Origin: an uncultured Desulfovibrionaceae bacterium
Lineage (GTDB): Bacteria > Desulfobacterota > Desulfovibrionia > Desulfovibrionales > Desulfovibrionaceae
Reading direction: 5' to 3'
Assembly: GCA_944325195.1 (NCBI GenBank)
Contig: CALUZB010000019.1
Span: 1-64,000, forward strand
Length of the DNA stretch: 64,000 nt
This document shows, piece by piece, positions 8,532 to 17,487 of this stretch. Each line of letters begins with the position of its first letter. Within the stretch, counting starts at the first letter, position 1. The notes under the pieces were generated by a model, which saw only the letters and a list, made by a program, of their open reading frames with translations, made no database searches and was not told the origin of the DNA. The position numbers were made by a program, and so were the translations under genes.

Positions 8532-9233
8532 TCAGAGCTGGAGTATCTTTTTGTCATTCATGCTTAAATATTGGTCTTCGGTAACAATGATGTGGTCAAG
8601 TAGCCTGATTGAAAGGTGCTTGGCTCCTTTTGCCAGATTCAGAGTGATATCCAGATCCTGGGGCGAAGGCATTACATTACCACCCGGGTGATTATGCACC
8701 AGAATAATCCCGGTTGCCCGGTATTCCAAAGCCAGGCTCAGCACTTCCTGACAGGAAAGAAACACTTGGCTGCCCGTGCCTCTGGAGACGCACCGCCAGC
8801 TGATCAGACGGTTTTGGTTGTCTAAAAATGCGCTCCAGATTTCTTCATGTCGGTATCCGGCCAGACGCCTTCTGGCCATATGGACCACCTTTTCCGGCTT
8901 GTCCAGAAAGATTTTGGTTTGGGGCGATACTTCCGCCATTCGGGCTGAGCATTCTTTAAACACCAGCCAGAAAGCTTCCAGGGCAGGTCCAAATCCTTTG
9001 CTTTCCCTCAGTTCCACAGTTGGCGCTTCCAGTACATTTTTTAAAGATCCGAAGCGTCCTATCAGCTCTTTTGACAAAGGTTTTGTGTCTTTGCGCAACA
9101 GTACATAGCCAAGCAGTAATTCCAGAAGTTCGTAATCCGCCATGGCGGTTGGATTTTCCAGAAAACGTTTTCTTAAACGTTCACGGTGGCCTTGCACATG
9201 AGGATTGGGAATGGAGAGAGTGTTGTTTGCCAT
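8532..9233 (-). CDS. radC: RadC/JAB-domain family protein (DNA repair protein homologue)
   Basis: A helix-hairpin-helix-like N-terminus (HRERLRKRFLENPTAMADYELLELLLGYVL) precedes a JAB/MPN metalloprotease-like domain with the metal motif HNHPGGNVMPSPQD near residue 175 of this start. RadC homologues are common and widely annotated as DNA repair proteins, but their biochemical role is not firmly established. The length (233 residues from ATG 9233) is normal. A longer reading from TTG 9266 is possible but adds a polar stretch without clear support. Downstream on the same strand is lon. Confidence 0.88.
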   Translation of the reverse strand: MANNTLSIPNPHVQGHRERLRKRFLENPTAMADYELLELLLGYVLLRKDTKPLSKELIGRFGSLKNVLEAPTVELRESKGFGPALEAFWLVFKECSARMAEVSPQTKIFLDKPEKVVHMARRRLAGYRHEEIWSAFLDNQNRLISWRCVSRGTGSQVFLSCQEVLSLALEYRATGIILVHNHPGGNVMPSPQDLDITLNLAKGAKHLSIRLLDHIIVTEDQYLSMNDKKILQL

Positions 9234-9266
9234 ATCATTAGGTTCAGATTGTGCGTTACTAGGCAA

Positions 9267-9616
9267 TTATTTTTTATCCCTATTAACAGCATGGGGCAAG
9301 TTCGGCAACAGTGAAAATGGGCTTAATTTGAATATTACGACGGCTTGGGACGGAAGCGGGCAGCAGGGGGAAATGCTTGTTCCCTGTGAAAACAACGGAA
9401 TTTGCTTTCTCGGTTGGCAATGACATACGGGCTTCGGTTAATCAGACCGGAAAACGGCAATACTTTTTATGTAGTGGGGTATATTTTACATAATTAAATA
9501 AGCAAATCCTTGACTGGCTTGGCTGCTTGATGTAATCTTCCCCATTGCTTTGCATGCCGAGAGTATATAATTACTGAAATCTAGTCTGATTTCCATGCGG
9601 CAGGTTACTGGAAAGT
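9267..9616. other. Intergenic region between radC and tRNA-Val
   Basis: No gene is supported in these 350 bases. The right end holds the candidate tRNA promoter; a second weak -35-like TTGACT lies at 9510. Confidence 0.5.
9545..9571 (+). promoter_or_regulatory. Candidate promoter for tRNA-Val and possibly thrS
   Basis: A perfect TATAAT at 9566-9571 with TTGCTT 15 bases upstream, 46 bases before the mature tRNA. The -10 is strong and the -35 weak. Confidence 0.45.
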
Positions 9617-9691
9617 AGGCGCGTAGCTCAGAGGGAGAGCACTTCCCTGACACGGAAGGGGTCAGCAGTTCAATCCTGCTCGTGCCTACCA
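9617..9691 (+). tRNA. tRNA-Val (anticodon GAC)
   Basis: The complete cloverleaf can be drawn by eye. The acceptor stem AGGCGCG pairs with CGTGCCT (one G-U), the D-stem is GCTC/GAGC, the anticodon stem CTTCC/GGAAG encloses CTGACAC, the T-arm is AGCAG-TTCAATC-CTGCT, and the discriminator A is followed by an encoded CCA. Anticodon GAC reads GUC/GUU valine codons. Length 75 nt. It sits 47 bases before thrS in the same direction. Confidence 0.95.
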
Positions 9692-9738
9692 TAAATTTCA
9701 TTCTATCAGGCCTTTAACGACCGGTTAAGGTGTTTTAA

Positions 9739-11706
9739 GTGGATATATCAGTTGAGGGCAAAAGTATAAGCCTTGCCCAGGGCGCTAAATTTGAAGATGC
9801 TTTGCGGGCCGCTTTGAGCGGTAAGCGTTTGAAGTCTGTGGTTGCGGCTTCCTGTCAGACGGGTAATGTGTGTGGTGCAGCCGACAGCAAGTGTGTGAGG
9901 TACGATCTCTCCGCAGTCATTCCGGAAAATTGTGTAGAAATTGAGCCGGTGTATATAGACAGTCCGGAAGGGCGTGAAATGATTCGCCACTCCGCCTCGC
10001 ATATCATGGCAGATGCAGTTAAGCGTTTGTTCCCCTCTGCTCAGGTGACTATTGGTCCGGCTATTGAAAATGGTTTCTATTATGACTTTGACTATGAGCG
10101 CCCGTTTTCACAAGAGGATTTTGAGGCGATTGAAGCGGAGATGAAGAAGATAATCTCCGCTGATGTGCCGTTTGTGCGCAGCATGCTGCCCAAGGCTGAA
10201 GCTGTTGAATTGTTCAGGGCTATGGGTGAGCATTATAAAGTGGAGATAATTGAGGATCTTCAGGTTGATGAAGTTTCCTTGTACCGCCACGGCGAGTTTG
10301 TGGACTTGTGTCGTGGTCCGCACATTCCCAGTACCGGTTATGTGGGGGCATTCAAATTGATGAGTGTGGCTGGAGCGTATTGGCGCGGTAGTGAGAAAAA
10401 CCGGATGCTTTCGCGTATTTATGCCACAGCTTTTCCTACGGAAAAGGAGCTTAACGCTTATTTGGCTCAGATTGAGGAGGCTAAGAAACGTGACCACCGT
10501 AAGTTGGGCAAAGAGCTTGAGCTGTTTACTTTTCATGAAGATGTTGCTGCAGGTATGGTGTTTTGGTTGCCTCGGGGTATGTTGTTGCGCACCATTCTGG
10601 AAGATTTCTCGCGTAAAGAGCACCTGAAGCGCGGTTATGAAATAGTGCAGGGTCCCCAGGTAATGAAAGTGGATTTGTGGAAAATCTCCGGCCACTATGA
10701 TAACTATCGCGAAAATATGTATTTCACCGAAATCGAAAATGAAGAGTACGCGATAAAGCCTATGAACTGCCCGGCCCATATGCTGATGTTTAATCATCAT
10801 ATTCGCAGCTACCGCGACATGCCTGTTCGGATGTTTGAGCTTGGAGTGGTGCATCGCCACGAAATGAGCGGTGTGCTGCACGGCTTGTTGCGGGTTCGTC
10901 AGTTCACTCAGGATGACGCCCATATTTTCTGCCGCCCCGACCAGCTTGAAGATGAAATCATCGGGGTGATGGATTTTATTAAAGATGTACTTCAGTTGTT
11001 CGGTTTTGAGTTTAAGGTGCAGGTATCTACCCGTCCGGAAAAGTCAATCGGCAGTGATGAGGCATGGGAGCGTGCCACTTCTTCGCTGATTGGGGCGTTG
11101 GAGCGCATCGGTATGCCCTACACGATTAATGCCGGAGACGGTGCTTTTTATGGGCCTAAAATTGACGTTAAGCTGATGGATGCCCTGAATCGGGAATGGC
11201 AGTGTTCAACCATTCAGGTTGATTTTACTCTGCCTGAACGTTTTGATTGCGCCTATGTTGGAGAAGACGGCGAACGTCATCGTCCGGTAATGGTACACAG
11301 GGCTATGCTTGGTTCCATTGAGCGGTTTATCGGTGTGCTTACCGAGCATTATGCCGGGGCTTTCCCTCTGTGGTTGGCTCCCTGTCAGGCTCGCATTCTT
11401 ACTGTTACCGATAACCAGGCTGCTTATGCCCAAGAGGTGTGCGATCGCCTGAAAGCTTTGGGTGTAAGGGCTGAAGTCGATTTGCGCAACGAAAAGCTTG
11501 GTTATAAGGTGCGTGAGGCGCAGGTGGCTAAGATACCGTATATGCTTGTAATTGGCGATAAAGAACTGGAAGAAGGCAAAGTGAATATTCGCCCCCGTAA
11601 AGGTGAAAGTCTTGGGGCGATGCCTGTTGAAGAATTCGCTGCAATGGTGAAAGAAGAATGTATGGAACCTTTTAAGCGCGGAGGCATGAGTTATACTTTC
11701 TCCTAA
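9739..11706 (+). CDS. thrS: Threonyl-tRNA synthetase
   Basis: Class II synthetase charging tRNA-Thr, 655 residues. It has an N-terminal TGS-like domain (about 1-65), the second additional/editing domain ([16 protein letters not shown], ...[17 protein letters not shown] around 190, with His and Cys metal/editing positions), and a catalytic core with motif 2 [27 protein letters not shown]. It ends in an anticodon-binding domain. The start is GTG at 9739 (TTAAGG upstream); no ATG fits the family N-terminus. The last 14 bases of the gene overlap the inferred start of infC. First gene of the translation cluster. Confidence 0.97.
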   Translation: MDISVEGKSISLAQGAKFEDALRAALSGKRLKSVVAASCQTGNVCGAADSKCVRYDLSAVIPENCVEIEPVYIDSPEGREMIRHSASHIMADAVKRLFPSAQVTIGPAIENGFYYDFDYERPFSQEDFEAIEAEMKKIISADVPFVRSMLPKAEAVELFRAMGEHYKVEIIEDLQVDEVSLYRHGEFVDLCRGPHIPSTGYVGAFKLMSVAGAYWRGSEKNRMLSRIYATAFPTEKELNAYLAQIEEAKKRDHRKLGKELELFTFHEDVAAGMVFWLPRGMLLRTILEDFSRKEHLKRGYEIVQGPQVMKVDLWKISGHYDNYRENMYFTEIENEEYAIKPMNCPAHMLMFNHHIRSYRDMPVRMFELGVVHRHEMSGVLHGLLRVRQFTQDDAHIFCRPDQLEDEIIGVMDFIKDVLQLFGFEFKVQVSTRPEKSIGSDEAWERATSSLIGALERIGMPYTINAGDGAFYGPKIDVKLMDALNREWQCSTIQVDFTLPERFDCAYVGEDGERHRPVMVHRAMLGSIERFIGVLTEHYAGAFPLWLAPCQARILTVTDNQAAYAQEVCDRLKALGVRAEVDLRNEKLGYKVREAQVAKIPYMLVIGDKELEEGKVNIRPRKGESLGAMPVEEFAAMVKEECMEPFKRGGMSYTFS

Positions 11707-12262
11707 CAATAACACACCACCCCCACAGAAGCCGCGCCGACCTGATCCAAATGACGGTGTAAGGCGCAATGAGCAGATTAGGGCCAGAGAAGTCAGGCTG
11801 ATTGGTCCGGAGGGAGAACAACTTGGCGTGGTAGAGCGTAACCTGGCCATTGAGATGGCTATGGAACGCGGTATGGATTTGGTAGAGGTGGCCGCTGCGG
11901 CTGAACCGCCCGTAGCCCGGATTATGGACTATGGCAAGTTTAAGTATGAGCAGCAGAAAAAGAAACAGGAAGCCAAAAAGCGCCAGGCGGTGGTGAATGT
12001 TAAAGAAATTAAGATGCGCCCCAAAACCGATGAGCACGACTTTCAAACCAAGCTTAATCACATCAGGCGTTTTTTAGGAGAAGGCGATCGGGTCAAGGTG
12101 ACTATCTTTTTCAGAGGGCGTGAGATAGTGCACAAAGACCGGGGGATTACTGTGCTTGATCGGGTGATTGAAGAGACAAAAGAAGTTGCAAAAGTAGAGC
12201 AGGAAGCCCGGGCGGAAGGACGTACTTTGCAGATTACTCTGATTCCACTGCCGAAGAAGTAA
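11693..12262 (+). CDS. infC: Translation initiation factor IF-3 (inferred ATA start)
   Basis: IF-3 keeps 30S subunits free and rejects non-canonical start codons. The family N-terminal domain is visible well before the first ordinary start codon (GTG 11828): [21 protein letters not shown] starts near 11750. Upstream the frame reaches a stop (TGA 11687) with no ATG, GTG or TTG. The only classical-type rare start in that stretch is ATA at 11693, 8 bases after GGAGG at 11680-11684, giving 189 residues, close to the usual size. E. coli infC starts at ATT and is autoregulated because IF-3 discriminates against it; ATA here would serve the same purpose. The start overlaps the end of thrS by 14 bases. 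The C-terminal domain ([18 protein letters not shown]) is complete. Confidence 0.93.
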   Translation: MLSPNNNTPPPQKPRRPDPNDGVRRNEQIRAREVRLIGPEGEQLGVVERNLAIEMAMERGMDLVEVAAAAEPPVARIMDYGKFKYEQQKKKQEAKKRQAVVNVKEIKMRPKTDEHDFQTKLNHIRRFLGEGDRVKVTIFFRGREIVHKDRGITVLDRVIEETKEVAKVEQEARAEGRTLQITLIPLPKK

Positions 12263-12443
12263 TTTCTTGAGTTCCCAAGCCTGCTTATTTGAGTGCATTT
12301 TGTTCAGAGGTATACCCTGTGAGATGCTCCAGTTGCTTTGCCGGGAGTAGGGAACATAGGTTTTATTAAGATGTGTTTGCAGTCGTTATAGTATAAGAAT
12401 AGAGGTGTGTGCTTTTGTTCTTTGGCAATCTTCTATTTTTTAC

Positions 12444-12473
12444 TTGACTTCAGCCGGCATAAAGGTGCATTAT
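12444..12473 (+). promoter_or_regulatory. Candidate internal promoter before rpmI
   Basis: TTGACT followed after 18 bases by CATTAT, about 85 bases before the rpmI start, in a 295-bp gap after infC that otherwise shows no gene. This would let the two ribosomal protein genes be made independently of thrS-infC. Confidence 0.35.
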
Positions 12474-12557
12474 ACACCGTTCGCAGGCCGTATTAGGTCT
12501 GCATTTTGTCGGTATAATTAACCGTCCAGCGGTATGCAATTATTTAAGGAGCAGTTC

Positions 12558-12755
12558 ATGCCGAAGTTAAAAACAAGACGTTCCGCGGCTAAGCGCTTTC
12601 AGGCTACCGGCAGCGGCAAGATTTCCCGCCGTCGCCAGAACCTGCGGCATATTCTTACCAAGAAAAATGCCAAGCGTAAAACCCGCCTTGGTCAGTCTGC
12701 TTTGGTTGATCAAACCAACGCGAAGGCCGTGCGCCGCCTGCTTCCATATTTGTAG
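12558..12755 (+). CDS. rpmI: 50S ribosomal protein L35
   Basis: A 65-residue basic protein beginning MPKLKTRRSAAKRFQATGSG and ending with the AVRRLLPYL-type tail, which matches the L35 family along its full length. ATG 12558 is preceded by AAGGAG with good spacing; the in-frame ATG at 12534 would add eight residues foreign to the family. Confidence 0.96.
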   Translation: MPKLKTRRSAAKRFQATGSGKISRRRQNLRHILTKKNAKRKTRLGQSALVDQTNAKAVRRLLPYL

Positions 12756-12797
12756 GGTTGGCGTTTGGGCCGGGATGTCGGCCAATTGTTTAGGTCG

Positions 12798-12914
12798 CTT
12801 TGCTGGCCCGACTTCCGCCTCGCAAAGTGAAGATGTAGGTTCTTATTAATATGGAACCTGTGTGCGGTAAAAGCCGCACGGGAGTGTTTTGCGCTCCCGC
12901 CGGGAGTTTTCCCG
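12798..12914 (+). promoter_or_regulatory. Strongly folded leader before rplT (possible L20 autoregulatory element)
   Basis: Consecutive inverted repeats fill the rpmI-rplT spacer. They are CTTTGC 12798-12803 with GCAAAG 12822-12827; AGGTTC 12837-12842 with GAACCT 12854-12859; GTGCGG 12862-12867 with CCGCAC 12874-12879; GGGAG 12880-12884 with CTCCC 12894-12898; and CGGGA 12901-12905 with TCCCG 12910-12914. L20 is known to repress its own operon through folded leaders in E. coli and Bacillus; the position here makes the same role plausible, but that is inference. The rplT ribosome binding site (AGGAGAGG) follows. Confidence 0.5.
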
Positions 12915-12944
12915 GGCAATGTTTAACGAATCAGGAGAGGATTC

Positions 12945-13298
12945 ATGCGTGTAAAGAGAGGTCTAGCCGCCCATCGCAGGCACAAAAGGTATCTTGCCCA
13001 GGCCAAAGGCTATCGGGCTGGAAGGCATAAGCTTTATCGTACCGCGCGCGAGGCTGTAGAGCGTGCTCTTTGTTACGCTTACCGCGATCGTAAGGTGCGG
13101 AAGCGTGAATTTCGTAAACTTTGGATTTTGCGTATTAATGCGGCGGCACGTCTGGGCGGTCTTTCCTATAGCCGCTTTATGAACGGCCTTTCCAAAGCCG
13201 GTGTTGCCCTTGACCGCAAGGTGTTGGCCGACTTGGCTGTGCGACGGAAGGAAGACTTTGCCAAGCTCGTTGATTTGGCGAAAGCACAGCTTGCCTAA
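12945..13298 (+). CDS. rplT: 50S ribosomal protein L20
   Basis: A 117-residue protein: [24 protein letters not shown]..., then the globular C-terminal half ([24 protein letters not shown]). This is the full-length L20 pattern. L20 binds 23S rRNA early in 50S assembly and in several bacteria also binds its own mRNA. AGGAGAGG stands before the ATG. A good rho-independent terminator follows, so the pheST pair is a separate unit. Confidence 0.97.
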   Translation: MRVKRGLAAHRRHKRYLAQAKGYRAGRHKLYRTAREAVERALCYAYRDRKVRKREFRKLWILRINAAARLGGLSYSRFMNGLSKAGVALDRKVLADLAVRRKEDFAKLVDLAKAQLA

Positions 13299-13308
13299 GC
13301 TGATGTGA

Positions 13309-13342
13309 ACGCCCTGTTTTTATGTAAAGCAGGGCGTTTTTA
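13309..13342 (+). terminator. Rho-independent terminator after rplT
   Basis: An 8-bp stem ACGCCCTG / CAGGGCGT followed directly by a U-rich run (TTTTTA). Confidence 0.85.
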
Positions 13343-13646
13343 CTTGGTTTGAATACCAGGTGTCGGGTAGTGGATTTGCAAACGGCTTCAGAGCTGAAAG
13401 TAATGATAGTTAGCTTTTGCCTGTAGATAATCCGTTGAAACAGCATTCTCAGGCGACATTATCCGGAAACAGTGGGAAGAAATGCCTGGAAATAGGCGGT
13501 ATAAATCCGGATGCCAGGAAAGGGATGATCAGCCGCAAAAATATATGGGCTATTCTAGGCGTTGTTAAAGTAGAAATGCGTATCTTAAACTTTTTGAGAT
13601 TGAAATTTTAAAGTTAAACGCTTTAAAACCAGTTCAGGGTCTGTAT
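13343..13646. other. Intergenic region before pheS
   Basis: No gene is seen. A weak promoter-like pair (TTGTTA, 17 bases, TTAAAC) lies near 13560-13590; no Phe-leader peptide or T-box could be recognised by eye. Confidence 0.4.
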
Positions 13647-14687
13647 ATGAGCCTTATTGAAAAATTGAACAGCCTGGCAAGGGAGCTTGAGGCCGGTCTT
13701 GACCGGGCTTTATCGTTAGATACCCTGGAAGAGCTGCGAGTGGAGTTCCTGGGGCGCAAGGGCAGGCTTGCGTCAATCATGTCTGAGTTGCCCGGTGTGG
13801 AGCCGCCTGAACGTCCGGCCATTGGTAAACTGGCCAACGAAGTGAAGTCCCGCCTCAACGCGCTGTTCGAGGGTAAAAAGCAGACCCTTGAGGCTGCGGC
13901 GCAGGCCGATGTTCTGAAAGGGTTTGACCCGACTTTGCCCGGACGAATGCCCTGGATCGGTTCATTGCACCCGGTTACCTTGGTTATGGATGATATTTGC
14001 GGGATTTTCCGTTCGCTTGGCTATGATGTCGTGCTTGGCCCTGAAATAGAAAGCGATTATTATAATTTTGAAGCTCTGAACATCGGCCCCAATCATCCGG
14101 CCCGTGACATGCACGACACTCTGTACATTTCCAACAACGTGTTGCTGCGCACCCATACTTCCCCTATGCAGATCCGCACCATGCAGAAAACCGAGCCGCC
14201 TCTGGCGGTAATCGCTCCAGGTAAGGTTTATCGCCGTGACTCAGACCTTACTCATACCCCCATGTTCCATCAGATAGAAGGGATTTTAGTGGACAGGAAA
14301 GTGAGTATGGGCGATTTGCGCGGTACCTTGCAGGCCTTTTCTCAGAGAATTTTCGGACCGGACACCCGCATTCGTTTCCGCCCCAGTTTCTTCCCTTTTA
14401 CAGAGCCCAGCGCTGAGGTAGATATTTCCTGTATGTTCTGCGCCGGTAAGGGCCAGATGGACGACGGGACGGTTTGCCGGGTGTGTAAAGGCACCGGCTG
14501 GCTGGAAGTGTTGGGCTGCGGTATGGTGGCCCCGGAAGTATTTCAGTCTGTAGGCTATGACCCGGCCGAGTGGAGCGGGTTCGCTTTCGGAATGGGCGTG
14601 GAGCGTATAGCCATGCTCAAATATGGAATTACCGATCTGAGAATGTTCTTTGAAAATGATTTGCGTTTCCTGAAGCAAATCGCCTAA
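13647..14687 (+). CDS. pheS: Phenylalanyl-tRNA synthetase alpha subunit
   Basis: Class II catalytic subunit of the alpha2-beta2 enzyme, 346 residues. It has an N-terminal coiled-coil arm (residues about 1-85), then the catalytic core with motif 2 region [23 protein letters not shown] and motif 3 [18 protein letters not shown]. The insertion CMFCAGKG...[18 protein letters not shown] holds a four-cysteine pattern seen in many PheS proteins. AGGG precedes the ATG. Followed after 19 bases by pheT. Confidence 0.97.
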   Translation: MSLIEKLNSLARELEAGLDRALSLDTLEELRVEFLGRKGRLASIMSELPGVEPPERPAIGKLANEVKSRLNALFEGKKQTLEAAAQADVLKGFDPTLPGRMPWIGSLHPVTLVMDDICGIFRSLGYDVVLGPEIESDYYNFEALNIGPNHPARDMHDTLYISNNVLLRTHTSPMQIRTMQKTEPPLAVIAPGKVYRRDSDLTHTPMFHQIEGILVDRKVSMGDLRGTLQAFSQRIFGPDTRIRFRPSFFPFTEPSAEVDISCMFCAGKGQMDDGTVCRVCKGTGWLEVLGCGMVAPEVFQSVGYDPAEWSGFAFGMGVERIAMLKYGITDLRMFFENDLRFLKQIA

Positions 14688-14706
14688 TTGTCGCGGGGTT
14701 ATTGCA

Positions 14707-17115
14707 ATGCTTTTAAGTCTCAAGTGGCTGCGTGAGTTTGTGCCGTTCGAGGGAAGCTCCCAGGAACTGGGTGACCGTTTAACTATGCTTGGCCTGGAAA
14801 ATGAAGGACTCCTTCGCCCGTTTGAACAGATTGAAGATCTGGTGGTTGGCCATGTGCTCAGTTGCGAGCCTCACCCTGACGCAGATAAGCTTAAGGTATG
14901 CAAGGTTGCGGTGGATAATTCCGGTCTTGAACCGTTGAACATTGTTTGTGGTGCGCCCAATGTGCGGGCCGGGCTGAAAGTGGCGGTAGCCCCGGTGGGC
15001 TCGCGTCTGCCTGGAGACGTGAAAATTACTAAAGCTAAACTGCGGGGAGTGCTGTCTCTGGGGATGATCTGTTCCGAGCGCGAGCTTGGCCTGTCGGAAG
15101 ATCACAGCGGCATTATGGAACTGCCCGAACATTTTACCCCCGGCACCCGACTGGTGGACGCTCTGGATTTGGATCAGGAAGTGCTGGAAATCGGCATCAC
15201 CCCCAATCGGGGAGATTGTCTGTCGGTACTGGGCCTGGCCCGGGAAGTGGCTCTGGCTTATAATCTGCCCCTAACCATGCCGACGTTTGAATTACGGGAA
15301 GAGGGAGACGACGCTGCTGCGGAAATGGCTGTGGAAATCTCTTCGCCTGATGACTGCCCGGTGTATTTGGGACGGATTATTGATGAGGTGAAGATAGGAC
15401 CTTCTGCCGCTAAAGTGCGCTATCGTCTGGTGGCGGTTGGTTTGCGCCCTCTGTCCAACGTAGTGGATGTAACCAACTACATTATGTTTGAGTTGGGGCA
15501 GCCCCTGCACTCGTTCGATATGAATCATCTGGCGGGCGGCAAAATCCGGGTGCAGCGTGCCCTGGAAGGCATGGAGTTCGTTACCCTGGACAGCCAGACC
15601 CGCAAACTCACCGCCTCTGACCTGCTGATTTGCGACGGAGTGAAGCCGGTGGCTCTGGCCGGGGTTATGGGGGGACTGAATTCGGAAATCACCTCGTCTT
15701 CAAATCGAGTGTTCCTGGAGGGGGCGGTATTCGACCCGTCTCTGGTGCGTCGTACCGCACGCCGACTGGCTCTGCCCAGTGACGCGTCCTACCGTTTTGA
15801 ACGTGGAGTGGACCAGAACAATACCCTCTACGCCCTGAACCGCGCCGCCGCTATGATTGCCGAAAGCGCCGGCGGCAGACTGCGTCCAGGTGTGTGCGGA
15901 GCCATTGCCCGCCCCTGGAGCGAACGCCGTATTTCATTTGCAGTGGAACACTGCAACAGTCTGTTGGGAGTGAACCTCAGTGCCGATTTCTGCCGCGCCA
16001 CGCTGAAGGGGGTGGGATGCCGCCTGGAAAATGAAGCTGACGTTGCAACCGGGTGGACGGTATTTTCGCCCAGTCATCGTCCGGATATTACCCTGGAGGC
16101 AGATCTGATTGAAGAAGTTGGTCGGGTTTACGGCCTGGATCGTATTGAGCCCACTTTGCCCAAGGTTTCACGCTCTCTGCAAATTGGCGTGGAAGACGAC
16201 GCTTACGCCTTCCAACTGGCCCTGAAGCGTTGGGCAGCCGGAGTCGGCTTAAACGAAGCTATAAATTATAGCTTTACCGGTCAGAAAGACCTGGATAATT
16301 TGAATTTGCCCGTGCAAGGTCGACTGCCCATTGCCAACCCGCTTTCCGCGGAGCTGGACGTAATGCGCACGGAAATTGCTCCCGGATTGCTGGTTACCCT
16401 GCGCCAGAACCTGGCTCAGGGAATTGCCGGCGTGCGGGTATTCGAACTGGCCCGGGCCTTTACCGCTTGCCCTGAGGCGGAAACCGGCGCTGTTGAAGTG
16501 AACCGCCTTGGCATTCTGCTTTACGGTTCCCGTTATGACGAATTCTGGCCCCGCGAGCAAGCCGACGCCGATTATCAGGACGTCAAGGGGTTGGTTGAAC
16601 ATCTGGCGGCTTACTTCAAGCTGGGAATTTTGACGTTTGAAAATGCCGAAGAAAGTCACCCCTATCTGTTACCTTGTGTGAAAGTGAGGCTGAATGGTGA
16701 AGATGTGGGCGTAGTCGGGCGGGTAAAGCCGGAAATCGCTGATATTTACCATGCCCGCAAGGCAGTGTGGTATGCTGATTTGAATGTGGATGTTCTGGCA
16801 CGGCTGTTCACCGCCCGTCGGGTGAAGTTCAGGGAACTTCCCCAGTTCCCGCCGGTACGCCGCGATATTACCCTTATCTGCCCGGCAACTCTGAGCGTTC
16901 AGGAAATTCTGGACAAGGCCGGTAAGGTGAAAATGCCTCTGCTGGAGGCGGTGGAGTTGATAGATGTTTACGCTCCCAAGGGAGCGGATACCCGCAATCT
17001 GACCTTCCGTTTTACCTTCCGTCACGCTCAGCGCACGCTGAAGGACACGGAGGTAGACCGTGAACGGGAGAAAATGGCCGAATTTCTGGTCAAAAATCTG
17101 CCGGTGACCATTTAA
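14707..17115 (+). CDS. pheT: Phenylalanyl-tRNA synthetase beta subunit
   Basis: 802 residues covering the domains expected for PheT. These are an N-terminal tRNA-binding OB fold (VVGHVLSCEPHPDADKLKVCKV, about 45-150), the B3/B4 editing region (RYRLVAVGLRPLSNVVDVTNYIMFELGQPLHSFD, about 235-275), B5, the degenerate class II core, and a C-terminal ferredoxin-like anticodon-binding domain (FPPVRRDITLICPATLSVQEIL to the end). It forms the tetramer with PheS. No terminator is obvious downstream. Confidence 0.97.
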   Translation: MLLSLKWLREFVPFEGSSQELGDRLTMLGLENEGLLRPFEQIEDLVVGHVLSCEPHPDADKLKVCKVAVDNSGLEPLNIVCGAPNVRAGLKVAVAPVGSRLPGDVKITKAKLRGVLSLGMICSERELGLSEDHSGIMELPEHFTPGTRLVDALDLDQEVLEIGITPNRGDCLSVLGLAREVALAYNLPLTMPTFELREEGDDAAAEMAVEISSPDDCPVYLGRIIDEVKIGPSAAKVRYRLVAVGLRPLSNVVDVTNYIMFELGQPLHSFDMNHLAGGKIRVQRALEGMEFVTLDSQTRKLTASDLLICDGVKPVALAGVMGGLNSEITSSSNRVFLEGAVFDPSLVRRTARRLALPSDASYRFERGVDQNNTLYALNRAAAMIAESAGGRLRPGVCGAIARPWSERRISFAVEHCNSLLGVNLSADFCRATLKGVGCRLENEADVATGWTVFSPSHRPDITLEADLIEEVGRVYGLDRIEPTLPKVSRSLQIGVEDDAYAFQLALKRWAAGVGLNEAINYSFTGQKDLDNLNLPVQGRLPIANPLSAELDVMRTEIAPGLLVTLRQNLAQGIAGVRVFELARAFTACPEAETGAVEVNRLGILLYGSRYDEFWPREQADADYQDVKGLVEHLAAYFKLGILTFENAEESHPYLLPCVKVRLNGEDVGVVGRVKPEIADIYHARKAVWYADLNVDVLARLFTARRVKFRELPQFPPVRRDITLICPATLSVQEILDKAGKVKMPLLEAVELIDVYAPKGADTRNLTFRFTFRHAQRTLKDTEVDREREKMAEFLVKNLPVTI

Positions 17116-17487
17116 GGTATGGACTACTGTACTGCGCGGGCTGGATTGACAACAAAAGTTTGAGACAGATCGACTTTAAAAAGTTGTAGCTGTTCGGTGA
17201 AGATTGCCTTAAATCCTTGTAGTGAGATGCTTGCAGGAAAGGTGTTTTCCGCAGTCAGCAAGCAAGCAGGATTATTTTGATGCGTTTATTCGTCTCCGGC
17301 AACGGGGAAGTGAATTTCATTTACGTCTTTTGGTGCTGAATCTTTCGTAAGGCGTGCACCACCAATGGTGACGTTTGGGGCGGACGGCGTTTTGCGCTTC
17401 GAGTATTAAATATTTTCGACGTTAAAAGGGTTTAAACAGGGGAACTGCAATCAGGCCGCAATGGCAAGCTTGTAGTTCCCCTGAAGT
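17116..17487. other. Intergenic region between pheT and the amidohydrolase
   Basis: The convergent gap of 372 bases has no gene; its right end carries the amidohydrolase terminator. Confidence 0.5.
17437..17483 (-). terminator. Terminator of the amidohydrolase unit
   Basis: A 10-bp stem CAGGGGAACT / AGTTCCCCTG with a long loop; on the minus strand T-rich sequence follows (TTTAAACCCTTTT). Confidence 0.6.

Noticed and set aside
9510-9538. Second promoter (TTGACT, 17 bases, TAATCT) before the tRNA
   Set aside because: The -10 box matches only three of six positions and a better TATAAT lies closer to the tRNA.
9486-9701. 71-codon minus-strand frame across the tRNA
   Set aside because: It is antisense to a complete tRNA-Val, a well-known source of false small proteins.
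10108-10923. 271-codon minus-strand frame inside thrS
   Set aside because: Antisense to the catalytic core of threonyl-tRNA synthetase; no family features.
11686-11688. ATG near the end of thrS as infC start
   Set aside because: It is in the thrS reading frame and runs into the thrS stop codon, so it cannot start IF-3.
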